Assembly: GCF_014844075.1 (NCBI RefSeq)
Contig: NZ_CP062165.1
Coordinates: 6,262,001 to 6,326,000, forward strand
Direction: 5' to 3'
From: Paenibacillus sp. JNUCC-31
GTDB lineage: Bacteria; Bacillota; Bacilli; Paenibacillales; Paenibacillaceae
Length of the DNA stretch: 64,000 bases
Of this stretch, positions 8,699 to 18,653 are shown piece after piece. Every line of letters starts with the position of its first letter. Position 1 is the first letter of the stretch. The position numbers and the translations under genes were made by a program. The notes beneath the pieces are model-generated. The model was not told the DNA's origin and searched no databases. It was given only the letters and a program-made list of their open reading frames with translations.

Positions 8699-11600
8699 GT
8701 GAATGTGTTATATCAGCGTTCTCCAAGAATGACACCGGTTCTCAAGGAAGAAAGGCTGGAGATTCTCAGGCCTCCGACAGAACCCAACAAACCTACTTTT
8801 TCAATGATATCCATTATTGTACCGATCATGATGACGATGGTTAGCATCGGCTTCTACGTATATATCAATATGAGCGGCAAAATGAACAATAGCAATTATA
8901 TGATGTTCCAGATGATGACCGTTATGATGATGCTTACTTCATACACCATTCCGTTTTTTGTGTATCTGAGCAACAAGAAATCATACCGCAAAAAGCTGGA
9001 AGAGCGCACTGCCATGTATCGTGCACAATTGGAGAAGCATCGGGAAGAGCTGAAGGAAGCCCAAGCCGAACAAGTGAAGAGTCTGTATGAAATTCATGGT
9101 GATCCCAATGTATGTCTTCAATTGGTGAAGAATCGCAACAGTTCATTATGGGAACGTTCTCCGGAAGATGATGACTTCTTGCAAGTTCGAATTGGAACGG
9201 GCGAAATCCCGTTTCGGATCAAACTCCAGGTGCCTCGTGTGGACGGGTATGAAAAGGATGAGCTGATTGAAGCGGCTCATGAACTGGCAGCTGAATTCGA
9301 GACCGTGCCTGATGCGTCGATTACGTTACCGCTATTTCAGTCGAAAGTGATGGGTCTGGTTGGCAATCGGGAGGAAGTACTCGCTTCACTGCGCGTCATT
9401 ATTTCACAACTGACGGTCCGTCATTCACCGGATGAATTGAAGATTGCTGCTTTTTATGAAGAAAAGGAAACGAAGGAATGGGATTGGCTGCGCTGGCTGC
9501 CCCATATCTGGGATGAAGATCAGGGACAGCGCTATATGGCCGACAGGCACAGCGGTGCGCATCAATTGGCGGACAGCTTGTTTTCCGTGTTGAACAGAAG
9601 GCGTAACAATAAGGAAGATCGTTACAAAAAAAGCGTGCAAATCCCATGTTATGTGGTGGTTCTCTCGGACACTCAATTAATAGAAGAAGAACCTTTGCTT
9701 CCCCTGTTGCTGGAATCGGCTCAGGAGATCGATGTATGTACCATTATACTGGCCAATCGCAAGGAAGCACTGCCCATGCATTGTCAGTTAATTATGGAGG
9801 CTTCGAAAGGCAAAGGGGTTTATATCAAAAAAACCGAAGATGCCGACGTGATCAAGCAAACCTATACACCAGATGTAATTTCCAGAGAGTCCGCAGAGGC
9901 GCTTTCGCGTTACATGTCACCGATTCGTCTGAAACGCTCATCCGCTTCAGACATACCCCAGATACTCCCGTTGTTCGATATGCTGAGTACTTCACGAGTG
10001 GAAGAATTGGACGTGGTTAACCGCTGGGCCCAGACGCGATACCCTGATACGCTTCCTGTTCCTATGGGCGTGCGAGCAGGCGGCAAGAAAATATCCATTA
10101 ACCTTCATGATAAAATCGAACGTCAGGGCCATGGCCCGCACGGTCTGATTGCAGGCACAACAGGTTCAGGCAAAAGTGAAGTTATTCAGTCCATAGTGGC
10201 CTCTCTGGCTGCAGAGTTCCATCCGCATGATCTCGCCTTTATGTTGATTGACTATAAGGGCGGCGGGATGTCGAACACATTTGTGGGTTTGCCTCATGTC
10301 GTTGGCACGATTACCAATCTGGATGGAAATTTGATTGAACGAGCCAATATTTCACTTCGGGCCGAGCTGGTCAGAAGGCAAAAAATATTAAATGATGCCG
10401 GCAATCTCCAGCATATTGATGAATATTACAAAATTTTGCGTTCCAGACATGAACAGCCGTTGCCGCATTTAGTTATCATCATCGACGAGTTCGCGCAATT
10501 GAAGAGGGATCAGCCGGAGTTCATGGATGAATTAATCAGCATAGCGGCCATCGGCCGGACACTGGGTGTACATCTTATATTGGCAACCCAAAAGCCGGCG
10601 GGTGTTGTTGATGATAAAATCTGGAGTAATTCCCGTTTCCGTATCTGTCTTCGCGTTCAAAGCGAAGGGGACAGTCGCGATATGATCAAAATTCCAAATG
10701 CGGCCTGGATCACCAAGCCGGGTCGGGGATATTTCCAGGTGGGCAGTGATGAAGTGTTTGAGGAAATGCAATTTGCCTGGAGCGGTGCGCCGTACAATCA
10801 GCAGGAAGATACAACCACAGTATTGCCTGTCATGGAGGTGCGTTTAAACGGGAAGCGGGAGCCGCTCTTGACTGGAGAGCGCAGAGCTGTGCTCAAGGGA
10901 GAGGATGTGCCCAAGCAGCTCCAGGTGTTCATAGATTATGTGGCGAAAGAAGCAGCAGAGGCAGGGATCACCCGATTACCTGGCCCTTGGTTGCCGCCTT
11001 TACCAGAGGTGCTGGAATGGGAAAGCCTTAATAACTGGCAGGAAGAAGAGAACCGCGAGGCATTGCTTGACGGTGGAGCCAGCGGACTGAAACCGCTGGT
11101 GGGTCTGCTGGATGATTTGCCTAATCAGCGACAGCAACCACTCGCACTTCCGGTAGATCAGGGACATTTGGTTGTTTATGGTATGCCTGGTCTGGGGAAA
11201 ACGACGTTTGTGCAAACCTTGCTGATGTCACTGGCCCGTTCGAGTCGAACTGAACCTTGGCATGGCTATATTATTGATATGGGCCGCATGATGAAGGATT
11301 TCGCAGGCTTGCCTCAGATCGGTGCAGTAATGATGTCTGAAGAAGAGGATCGGATCAAGCGGTTATTCCGATACATCCTGAAATTGTCTGCACAACGTAA
11401 AGACATGATCTCGGAAGCCGGGGTTAAAACGATTTCAGCTTATCGGCGGACGGCTCATGCAGCTGTGCCACAGATTGTGGTTGTTATTGACGGCTATCTT
11501 TCTTTCCGTAATGCATATCCAGAGGAGAATGAACTTCTGGAAACGATTCTTCGAGAAGGTGGAAGTTTGGGGATCACATTTATTCTCACGGCTAACCGGG

Positions 11601-12703
11601 TAACCGATGTATTCGAGAAGTTCAGAAGCAACATTCCTAATGCAGTTTCATTTGAACTATCCGATCCAAGCGATTATTATTACGCAGTGGGACGGCCGTC
11701 CAAGGCACCAAGTCAGCTTCCGCCAGGAAGAGGGCTGGTCAAGGGGCAGGTCCCACCACTGATGTTCCAGGCGGCGTTGCCGTCAACCGGAGATGATGAG
11801 GGCAAGCGTTCGTCCGCTCTGCGCCATACCATTGCAGAGATTAGGGGCACTTGGAGCGGAGAAGAAGCTCCGCAGATTGCCCCGCTACCGGAAGAAGTCA
11901 AGCTTAGAGATGTACTTATTCGCACAGGCACCTTCGGAAAAGTCGGAGGCACATCATCCTTAACAGTACCCGTAGGTTTACTGACCGATGATCTGGAGCC
12001 ATTCCAGCTTAACCTGCGCGAGGGTCCGCATTTCATGGTTACGAGTCCGATGGAAGGTGGTAAAACGACATTTTTGCTCACATGGATGTTGTCACTTGCT
12101 TATCATGCGTCTCCTGAAGACATGCAAATATACACGGTAGATATGCGCTATGGTTCGGGAGGACTGGGTGAAATCAGCAGTTTGCCCCATGTCCATGGAC
12201 ATGTATCCCGTGAAGAACAGCTTGCACCTGTGATCCAACAGTTGTACGATGAAGTTCTAAAAAGAGGCGAGTTAACCGGTGGACCAGAGATTGTTCTCGT
12301 CATCGACGATGCGGATACACTAGCCAAACAGTTGAATGATTTTAATGTGAAGGATCAATTGGGAGCGATTGTTCGTCAAGGCAGGGATCGAGGCATACAT
12401 GTGATTCTGTCAGGTGTTCCTGCAGATTTCCCAACCTTTGGATCTGACTGGGTAAACGATGTGAAGGCTTCCCAGAGCGGATTGCTGTTCGGGACTTTAG
12501 ACCCTAACGATCTCTCGTTCTTCCGTATACCTTATTCCGAATCCGGGGGGAGCACGAATGGGCTTAAGGTACTGCCCCCGGGTCAAGGTTATTATGTAAA
12601 ACGTAAATATTCCAGGGTTAAAGGTGCAGTTCCATGTGATGGAAGCTGGAAAATGACCGATTGGATTTCTGAAATTCGTGACCGATGGCATGTTGTAGTT
12701 TGA
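8699..12703 (+). CDS. essC: Type VII secretion ATPase EssC (FtsK/SpoIIIE family)
   Basis: The motor of T7SSb, 1334 residues. Two membrane helices occur near residues 38-58 and 70-90. Three RecA-like domains follow: Walker A GTTGSGKSE near residue 486 with Walker B VIIIDEFAQL; GMPGLGKTT near 829 with VVVIDGYL (no catalytic acidic residue after the D); and SPMEGGKTT near 1118 with VLVIDDAD. The N-terminal FHA domains of staphylococcal EssC are missing, explaining the shorter length. The start is GTG with AAGGAGG about 10 bases upstream. The degenerate second and third sites fit the known regulatory role of those domains. Confidence 0.93.
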   Translation: MNVLYQRSPRMTPVLKEERLEILRPPTEPNKPTFSMISIIVPIMMTMVSIGFYVYINMSGKMNNSNYMMFQMMTVMMMLTSYTIPFFVYLSNKKSYRKKLEERTAMYRAQLEKHREELKEAQAEQVKSLYEIHGDPNVCLQLVKNRNSSLWERSPEDDDFLQVRIGTGEIPFRIKLQVPRVDGYEKDELIEAAHELAAEFETVPDASITLPLFQSKVMGLVGNREEVLASLRVIISQLTVRHSPDELKIAAFYEEKETKEWDWLRWLPHIWDEDQGQRYMADRHSGAHQLADSLFSVLNRRRNNKEDRYKKSVQIPCYVVVLSDTQLIEEEPLLPLLLESAQEIDVCTIILANRKEALPMHCQLIMEASKGKGVYIKKTEDADVIKQTYTPDVISRESAEALSRYMSPIRLKRSSASDIPQILPLFDMLSTSRVEELDVVNRWAQTRYPDTLPVPMGVRAGGKKISINLHDKIERQGHGPHGLIAGTTGSGKSEVIQSIVASLAAEFHPHDLAFMLIDYKGGGMSNTFVGLPHVVGTITNLDGNLIERANISLRAELVRRQKILNDAGNLQHIDEYYKILRSRHEQPLPHLVIIIDEFAQLKRDQPEFMDELISIAAIGRTLGVHLILATQKPAGVVDDKIWSNSRFRICLRVQSEGDSRDMIKIPNAAWITKPGRGYFQVGSDEVFEEMQFAWSGAPYNQQEDTTTVLPVMEVRLNGKREPLLTGERRAVLKGEDVPKQLQVFIDYVAKEAAEAGITRLPGPWLPPLPEVLEWESLNNWQEEENREALLDGGASGLKPLVGLLDDLPNQRQQPLALPVDQGHLVVYGMPGLGKTTFVQTLLMSLARSSRTEPWHGYIIDMGRMMKDFAGLPQIGAVMMSEEEDRIKRLFRYILKLSAQRKDMISEAGVKTISAYRRTAHAAVPQIVVVIDGYLSFRNAYPEENELLETILREGGSLGITFILTANRVTDVFEKFRSNIPNAVSFELSDPSDYYYAVGRPSKAPSQLPPGRGLVKGQVPPLMFQAALPSTGDDEGKRSSALRHTIAEIRGTWSGEEAPQIAPLPEEVKLRDVLIRTGTFGKVGGTSSLTVPVGLLTDDLEPFQLNLREGPHFMVTSPMEGGKTTFLLTWMLSLAYHASPEDMQIYTVDMRYGSGGLGEISSLPHVHGHVSREEQLAPVIQQLYDEVLKRGELTGGPEIVLVIDDADTLAKQLNDFNVKDQLGAIVRQGRDRGIHVILSGVPADFPTFGSDWVNDVKASQSGLLFGTLDPNDLSFFRIPYSESGGSTNGLKVLPPGQGYYVKRKYSRVKGAVPCDGSWKMTDWISEIRDRWHVVV

Positions 12704-12719
12704 GGGGAGGTGGCTCATA

Positions 12720-13550
12720 ATGTTGACGGTTCATGATTCCAAGCAAAAGGTAGTCACTTTGCAAACAAAAGAACTTTTTTTCCTGGCCGGTATTCTCGGT
12801 TCAGACCGATTGCTTGGCGTGGAAGATCCGTTCCGCGGGTATATGGCGGAAGATATTGCTTTGGAGTGGGAGCGTGTCAAAACTTCCCTGCTCGACAAAG
12901 GGTATCTGATTCAGGATCAGGACAGTAATGAGCTGATCATGACACCGACCGTTTTCTCCAGGGTAGCCATTGCGGGACTGTCCGACAGGGCTTGCTGGAT
13001 TCGCTACACGCACAGCGGCAAGTCGTATGAAAGTTATGTGCATTGCACGGATGAACGGGTCGTGGAAGTATCCCGTGTTGCTGACGAACCGGATTCCTTC
13101 CGGCTAAGCGATCTTGGGAACGTTCGTGAAGCTATTGATTATCTGATCCAAAGGATGAAATGGAGTGGCCATTCTCCTGCGGAGAAACCGGCGCTAATGT
13201 GCTCCAAGAAAAAATTCTATGATGTCATGAACGATCTGAAGAACAAAGAAGTACAGGAAGTGACGGATGAGTTGGTGCAGGAAACGAGTGATCCCGAGGG
13301 GTCGCTTGCACTCGCACGCTGTCTGATGAGCAAGGAGTCAGAGGGGGAACTGCGGTTGCTCGTATGGAACGGAGAAGGTTGGAAATCACAGTCTGCAGCT
13401 TTCGCAGCAAGCACGGTTTCCAACTGGTTATTCCGAATGAGCACTGCTGCTTCAGATGATTGGCTTGTCGCAGCACTGACGACGAGAGAACAGTTTCACG
13501 AGATGCTGCTGGACTGGCTTAAACAGCCTGCAGGGGAAGAGGAAAGGTGA
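12720..13550 (+). CDS. Type VII secretion-associated protein, EspG-like role possible
   Basis: A 276-residue soluble protein, 16 bp after essC. It has no signal peptide or membrane segment. The mixed alpha/beta pattern (LTVHDSKQKVVTLQTKELFFLAGILG at the start, WIRYTHSGKSYESYVH strands in the middle) and the place between the ATPase and ESX-type small proteins resemble the EspG chaperones of mycobacterial ESX loci. That comparison is an inference from context and size, not a recognised motif. GGGGAGG precedes the ATG. Confidence 0.6.
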   Translation: MLTVHDSKQKVVTLQTKELFFLAGILGSDRLLGVEDPFRGYMAEDIALEWERVKTSLLDKGYLIQDQDSNELIMTPTVFSRVAIAGLSDRACWIRYTHSGKSYESYVHCTDERVVEVSRVADEPDSFRLSDLGNVREAIDYLIQRMKWSGHSPAEKPALMCSKKKFYDVMNDLKNKEVQEVTDELVQETSDPEGSLALARCLMSKESEGELRLLVWNGEGWKSQSAAFAASTVSNWLFRMSTAASDDWLVAALTTREQFHEMLLDWLKQPAGEEER

Positions 13551-13556
13551 TGGTAA

Positions 13557-14105
13557 ATGCGCATTCGTGTGGAACCGGATGTGCTTCGGGCACTGAGCAG
13601 GCAGATTCAGTATGCGGCGGAGCAAATACAGCAAAAGATGACAGTATTGGATCAGGCTATTCATTCGCTGGAGTGGGATCTTGAAGCCCGTGCAGCGATT
13701 ATGAATGAATGGGACCACAGCAAGCGACTCTGCGAGTCTGCGGTACGTCGTTTTATGGACTTGAGCGTACAGCTGGGACGCAAGGCCTTGTTATTCCAGC
13801 AGGTGGACATGGAGTATCGTACAGTGTTGAGTCATGTGAACACAGCCTATGGCAATGCGGTCAATATGTTGAATGTTCTTCAGGCGGAGCGTACAGGAGA
13901 AATTATGCCTGCGCATTCGCCAACTACTGCTGTTGTATCCGATCCATTTTCCGCGGTAGCAGCCGTGTACCGTGTACAGGATGCCGCACCGCCTGATGGC
14001 TCACCAGCGACCCTGATCCAGGCCATGCAGCCTGAGCCTGTAGCGTGGAGATTCACAGATCCCTCCTATCGGGGAAGAAGAGGAACCGAGCCTGTGGTCT
14101 CCTGA
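13557..14105 (+). CDS. WXG100-like protein with extended C-terminus
   Basis: Residues 1-100 are two long amphipathic helices (RALSRQIQYAAEQIQQKMTV and then ARAAIMNEWDHSKRL) joined near SLEWDLE, where WXG100 proteins carry the W-x-G turn; here the glycine is missing. The rest is a low-complexity, proline/alanine-rich tail of about 70 residues. It starts 6 bp after the previous stop. It is probably a partner or substrate of the type VII system. Confidence 0.65.
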   Translation: MRIRVEPDVLRALSRQIQYAAEQIQQKMTVLDQAIHSLEWDLEARAAIMNEWDHSKRLCESAVRRFMDLSVQLGRKALLFQQVDMEYRTVLSHVNTAYGNAVNMLNVLQAERTGEIMPAHSPTTAVVSDPFSAVAAVYRVQDAAPPDGSPATLIQAMQPEPVAWRFTDPSYRGRRGTEPVVS

Positions 14106-14300
14106 GTACATGAGATACAAGGCTGAATAAGCAAAACAGCAGAAAGTGAATTTTTTTGTATATAGGCTGTTAGGGGAAGTTTCATTGGCTGAAAATGGGG
14201 TAAATAGGATTAGGTCCTTCGGCTTTTGTCCGATCGATTCTTGTATAGTACAATTTGAACAAGACAAAATTTAATTGCACAAACCAAGGAGGAATTTACA

Positions 14301-14576
14301 ATGGCAGGACGTATTTTAGTTACCCCAGAGCAGCTTGATCAGGTTTCCAACCAATTCAAACAAAGCGGTGAGCAAAGTCAGCAAATCGTATCTACATTGA
14401 CTCAATCCATCACAAGCATGGAAGGACAATGGGAAGGTATGACCAAACAACGCTTCTTCCAGGAATTCCAGGAAGCCAGCAAACAAATGCAATCTTTCGT
14501 TCAGACGCTGAATAGCATCAGCGCGGAACTGACGGCTATTGCCAACAAATTCCGTACTGCTGACCAAGCTCGCTAA
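14301..14576 (+). CDS. esxA: WXG100 secreted protein EsxA
   Basis: A 91-residue helical hairpin protein, the hallmark type VII substrate. Helix 1 (TPEQLDQVSNQFKQSGEQ...), the W-E-G turn (QWEGMTKQ) at about residue 43, and helix 2 (FFQEFQEASKQMQSF...) are clear. The C-terminal FRTAD gives a partial secretion signal of the YxxxD/E type with F for Y. There is no signal peptide, as expected. AAGGAGGA lies 8 bases upstream. A gap of about 195 bp before it and its own terminator suggest a separately boosted transcript. Confidence 0.93.
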   Translation: MAGRILVTPEQLDQVSNQFKQSGEQSQQIVSTLTQSITSMEGQWEGMTKQRFFQEFQEASKQMQSFVQTLNSISAELTAIANKFRTADQAR

Positions 14577-14660
14577 TCTGCGATACATAATTCGGGCAGG
14601 TTTGATATCTGAATCGCCCAGAATCAAAGGCAGGCAGCAAGCTGAAGCTTTACAACTACA

Positions 14661-14697
14661 GCAAAAACCGGGCGTTGTCACAGCACCCGGTTTTTGC
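14661..14697 (+). terminator. Intrinsic terminator after esxA
   Basis: GCAAAAACCGGG pairs with CCCGGTTTTTGC around a 13-nt loop. It probably lowers read-through from esxA into the kinase/VWA/PP2C genes. Confidence 0.8.
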
Positions 14698-14732
14698 TGC
14701 ACTATGACAGAATGACAGAGAGAGGGATAAGC

Positions 14733-16823
14733 ATGTCTTTTCAACCAAATCCCGGGGATGAAGTGGTGATTAACGACATTGCCTATACGATTGGGCAGCA
14801 TCCGGCTGCACCCGGATTGGCTTATGCCCAAGCCGGAAGGCAGGGTATTGTCTACCAATTGTTACCCCGTAACGGTTCCATAAGTGGGGCCAAAGCACTA
14901 AAAGTATTTTTTCCTAAATTTCGTATCCCGGCTATGGTGTATCAGTCTGAGCATATGGAGTCTTATAGTGAACTGCCAGGTTTGCAGGTATGCAAGCGTG
15001 ATGTGCTCACTCCGGAAAGAAACGGAGCGCTCATTGGAGAACATCCCGATCTGTTGTATGCGGTGTTGATGCCATGGGTGCAGGGTCTGACCTGGTTCGA
15101 TGTAATCAGTGATCAGAAACAGCTGACAGCGGAGGAAAGTCTAAAGCTGGCTAGAGCCCTTGCCGGGACTGGTTCGGCCATGGAACAGCGCGGATTGGCC
15201 CATTGTGATTTGTCCGCACCCAATGTGATGATTCCGTTTTTTTCCGAAGTGGAGAACCTGAGAGGGGTTTCGGCCGTTGAATTGGTAGACGTAGAGCAGA
15301 TGTACGGTTCCAGAATGGACCGTCCGGATGCTCTGCTTGCTGGTTCACCTGGTTATGCAGCCCATCGTACAGTGCACAGCGGTTTGTGGAGTGCGTATGC
15401 CGACCGTTTTGCCGGAGCAGTCATTATTGCTGAGATGTTAAGCTGGTCTGATGCCACGATTGTGGAAAAGGCATGGGGAGAAAGCTACTTTGATCAACAT
15501 GAAATGCAGACCGTAAGTGAACGTTATTATGCCATGCGTGAGTCGCTTCAAAAGCGCTGGGGCTCCAAAGTATCCGATCTGTTCATTCGTGCCTGGGAAA
15601 GCCATGATCTCAGCAGTTGCCCGACATTTGGTGAGTGGTTTGTAGCGCTGGCATCTGTCGATATTCATCTGGCAGGTGCAGTCGTTGAAGAATCCGAGGC
15701 CAAGGATGCAGATCACCCGGATGCGGTAGATACGGGCCAGCTTAAAGGGACGGAATCAGCGATCAGTACTTCGTCGGATAAGCAGGGGGTTCCGGATTCA
15801 AGCTTGTCCTACACCCCACTTGCACCAGGTCAGGAAGCAGTTGTAAATCGTCTCTTCCTACAGGCGAGAGCGCTTGAGGACGAAGACAAGCCGGCTGCAG
15901 CTCTGGAAGTGTATCGTTCGCTGCATCATTTTATTCCTCACAACAGTGCGATGCAAATGGAAGTTGAGGCGGCGATCCAGGAGCTGGACGACAAGCTTAA
16001 CCCCAAGGATGATCATGCAGGTCAACCGGCAAAGGTTCCTTTTTATCGCTCCAAAAAGTTTATGATTTCTTCAGCGGTGTTGATTGTACTGTTGGCTGGA
16101 AGTGTGCCGACGGTTAAAATATTGGCCGATCAGGCCGAGGTTAAACAAAAGGAACAGGAAGCGGCTGCCAAACAGGCGGAACTCCAGGCGGCGCAGGATG
16201 CTGAGTCTGCGAAGGCTGCTGCCTTAAAGCAACAGGAAGAAGAAAAGAAACAAAAAGCGGCAGAGGCAGCGAAGCTTGATGCTGAGAAAAAGAAAAAGCT
16301 CGCCGAAGCCGAAAAACAGCAGGCCGAGGCCAAGAAGAAGGAAGAAGAGCGTAAAGCGCTACAGGCCAAGTACGACAAACAGGCGAAATATGAGGCATAC
16401 CTTGCCAAGCGGAAACAACAGAAGCTTGAAGCAGCCAGGAAGGCAGAACAGGAAAAGTACGACAAACAGGCCAAATATGAAGCCTACCTGGTATGGAAGA
16501 AAGAAAACGATGCCAGGATTGCAAAGCAGGAAGCCGAACGTAAGGCAGCAGCCGAGGCACAGCGCAAGCAGGAGGCTGCCCAGAAGGCTGCACTTAAGAA
16601 AAAACGTGCCCAGAATGTGGTCACACTGATCGCTCACTACAACAAAACGTATAATGCGCAAAAAGGCAAAAAAATTGAAAATGCCGAATCATACGCGCGT
16701 GATTTCAAAAATCTGTACAACACTGATGCGGCTTATTTCAAGGGTGTAGGTAAAGTGGCAGCACGAATGAATGCGATCAATAAATTCCTGAGCAATACCA
16801 ATTATTCATTACCTAACTTGTAA
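14733..16823 (+). CDS. Kinase-like membrane protein with long coiled coil (EssB-like)
   Basis: Residues 1-310 resemble a protein kinase fold: AHCDLSAPNVM stands for the catalytic loop, VELVDVEQMYG for the DFG segment, and GSPGYAAHR for the activation segment. One membrane helix follows at about 443-463 (MISSAVLIVLLAGSVPTVKIL). Residues 466-640 are an alanine/lysine/glutamate-rich coiled coil with a repeated YDKQAKYEAYL unit. EssB/YukC of T7SSb also joins a pseudokinase to one helix, so this is its likely counterpart; the coiled coil is unusual. The HCD motif keeps the catalytic aspartate, so activity is possible. Start ATG follows GAGAGAGGG. Confidence 0.75.
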   Translation: MSFQPNPGDEVVINDIAYTIGQHPAAPGLAYAQAGRQGIVYQLLPRNGSISGAKALKVFFPKFRIPAMVYQSEHMESYSELPGLQVCKRDVLTPERNGALIGEHPDLLYAVLMPWVQGLTWFDVISDQKQLTAEESLKLARALAGTGSAMEQRGLAHCDLSAPNVMIPFFSEVENLRGVSAVELVDVEQMYGSRMDRPDALLAGSPGYAAHRTVHSGLWSAYADRFAGAVIIAEMLSWSDATIVEKAWGESYFDQHEMQTVSERYYAMRESLQKRWGSKVSDLFIRAWESHDLSSCPTFGEWFVALASVDIHLAGAVVEESEAKDADHPDAVDTGQLKGTESAISTSSDKQGVPDSSLSYTPLAPGQEAVVNRLFLQARALEDEDKPAAALEVYRSLHHFIPHNSAMQMEVEAAIQELDDKLNPKDDHAGQPAKVPFYRSKKFMISSAVLIVLLAGSVPTVKILADQAEVKQKEQEAAAKQAELQAAQDAESAKAAALKQQEEEKKQKAAEAAKLDAEKKKKLAEAEKQQAEAKKKEEERKALQAKYDKQAKYEAYLAKRKQQKLEAARKAEQEKYDKQAKYEAYLVWKKENDARIAKQEAERKAAAEAQRKQEAAQKAALKKKRAQNVVTLIAHYNKTYNAQKGKKIENAESYARDFKNLYNTDAAYFKGVGKVAARMNAINKFLSNTNYSLPNL

Positions 16824-16856
16824 AATAACGTGAACAACGGAGGTGACTCATCCCAG

Positions 16857-17609
16857 ATGAACTACACGATTCAAGCATCCCAGCGCACACCTGCACTTAT
16901 TATTTATTTGATTGATATTAGCGCCTCCATGAATATGGTTCTGGAAAACCGTCGGCGGATTGATGTTGTCTATGATGCCTTATCGCTGGCTATTCGCCAA
17001 ATGGTATTTCGCTCGACGAAGGGAAACCGATTGACACCCCGTTACAGGATTGCCATTCTGGCATACAGCGATGATGTGTATGATCTGTTGAACGGAATTA
17101 AGGGCATCGATGAGATTGCGGCGGTGGGTTCATTGCCTGATTTGACACCGAAAAGATTCTCGGATTCAGCGAAGGCTTTTTTGCAGGCAGAGAAGATTTT
17201 GCAGGCTGAAATTCCAAACATGCAGGATTGTCCTGCACCGCTGGTCTGTCATATGACTGATGGGGTAGCCACAGGCGAAGATCCAGAGCCGATTGCCAAA
17301 AGGATCATGGGCATGAGTGTGCCTGACGGCAATGTACTCGTAGAGAATATTTTTATATCCGATCATCTGCTGGAAGGTCCGATTGCGGAACCGAGAAGAT
17401 GGAAGGGCATATCCCAGGAGACGGTGCTTCAGGATGAACATGGGGAGAAGCTGCGCAATATGTCCTCGGTTCTGCCGGAAAGTTATCGTGAGATGTTGGT
17501 TGAGGCGGATTACTTGCTTTCACCAGGTGCACTGATGATGCTTCCAGGTACATGTGCAGAACTGGTATCGATCGGATTTCAGATGTCTGCTGCTACGCCG
17601 GTGAGATAG
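16857..17609 (+). CDS. VWA-domain protein (TerY-like)
   Basis: A 250-residue von Willebrand A domain. The metal-ion-dependent adhesion site is visible as DISAS near residue 18, and a second part as MTDGVATGEDPE near 137. There is no signal peptide, so it acts in the cytosol. TerY-type VWA proteins occur with a protein kinase and a PP2C phosphatase; here those genes flank it exactly. GGAGGTG lies 11 bases before the chosen ATG; a GTG at 16830 is less likely because it lies before that site. Confidence 0.85.
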   Translation: MNYTIQASQRTPALIIYLIDISASMNMVLENRRRIDVVYDALSLAIRQMVFRSTKGNRLTPRYRIAILAYSDDVYDLLNGIKGIDEIAAVGSLPDLTPKRFSDSAKAFLQAEKILQAEIPNMQDCPAPLVCHMTDGVATGEDPEPIAKRIMGMSVPDGNVLVENIFISDHLLEGPIAEPRRWKGISQETVLQDEHGEKLRNMSSVLPESYREMLVEADYLLSPGALMMLPGTCAELVSIGFQMSAATPVR

Positions 17610-17619
17610 GAGGGGAATC

Positions 17620-18462
17620 ATGAGAGCGATGCGTTTGGCAACATTGTCTGCTGGAGGTAAGGGAAGCCATGCCAAGCAACATTCGGGCAGCTTTCGCTAT
17701 GTCAGTGTCCAGACTGGAGAACAGCCGTTGACCCGTTACCAGGGCGCATTCAAGTGTCGTTATGGGTATGGGAGAGCGGCGGAGACGGTAAATCAGGGAG
17801 ACACGGGACAGGACTTTGCTGCTGTTCGCATGAATGGCAATGTGTGTACCTTCGTATTATGTGATGGGGTTGGCATGAGTTACCTGGGCGATTTTGCTGC
17901 ACGTTTTCTGGGGAATGCTTTGCTGGAATGGCTGGAAACGGATCAGCACCCTTCTTCAGTGACGATGGAGCGTCTGCTTCAAGACCTGACTGTTCCGGCA
18001 TCTGAACAGCTGGAGAAGTTGCAGCCTTTGGACAACTCGCCTGTACTGCTGCGGGAAGTGCTGATGGAGAAGCGAAGCAGAGGAAGTCAGGCCATGTACG
18101 TGTGTGGACGCATCGAGCTCTCGGGAGGTGCCCGCAAAAGCCGAATGTGGCTTGCCTGGCAGGGTGACTCTCGCATCCGCCTCTGGCGGGGTGGACAGGA
18201 GCAGTCGGGAGCTTTCCAGTTACACTGTCGCACGAATGAGCGTTGGTCTACACTGGATGGTCCGGTTGGTGGCAAACCCCATATCTATGAAGCAAAACTG
18301 TCTGCAGGTGAACCGATTCGTCTTCAGCTGTATACAGATGGCTTGAATGATCTGGATGCGATCGAGGCTTATATTCCGGATGAACAGATCCAGGTGCTGC
18401 TGGATGCCAGACATACCGGAGGGCTTGAAGATGATGCCGCTTTCATTGAGCTGGAGTGGTGA
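17620..18462 (+). CDS. PP2C-family protein phosphatase
   Basis: A 280-residue serine/threonine phosphatase. Metal-binding motifs are GQDFAA (about residue 65), VLCDGVGMSYLGD (about 80-92) and LEDDAAFIEL at the C-terminus, in the order expected for PP2C. It begins 10 bp after the VWA gene, with AGGAGGGG upstream. With the kinase-like protein and the VWA protein it forms a phosphorylation module beside the secretion genes. It is the last gene of the locus. Confidence 0.85.
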   Translation: MRAMRLATLSAGGKGSHAKQHSGSFRYVSVQTGEQPLTRYQGAFKCRYGYGRAAETVNQGDTGQDFAAVRMNGNVCTFVLCDGVGMSYLGDFAARFLGNALLEWLETDQHPSSVTMERLLQDLTVPASEQLEKLQPLDNSPVLLREVLMEKRSRGSQAMYVCGRIELSGGARKSRMWLAWQGDSRIRLWRGGQEQSGAFQLHCRTNERWSTLDGPVGGKPHIYEAKLSAGEPIRLQLYTDGLNDLDAIEAYIPDEQIQVLLDARHTGGLEDDAAFIELEW

Positions 18463-18653
18463 ATGTTGCTTGAAAGCATTTCGAGGCGTTCTGATCTCTT
18501 TGCTGCGATAGCTGAGGATGATCGGTGAAAAAACTTGCCCGTGTTGATTTAAAAGCCACTCTTTTTGGGTAATCTTGTGAAGAATCTACTGACAGATAGT
18601 ACATGAACGTACATTCTTACATAATTGCTGAGCGAGAAGGAGTGGAATGGTTA

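Noticed and set aside
16130..16661. Serine/alanine/phenylalanine-rich antisense frames opposite the coiled coil
   Set aside because: Shadow of the Lys/Ala/Glu repeats on the + strand.
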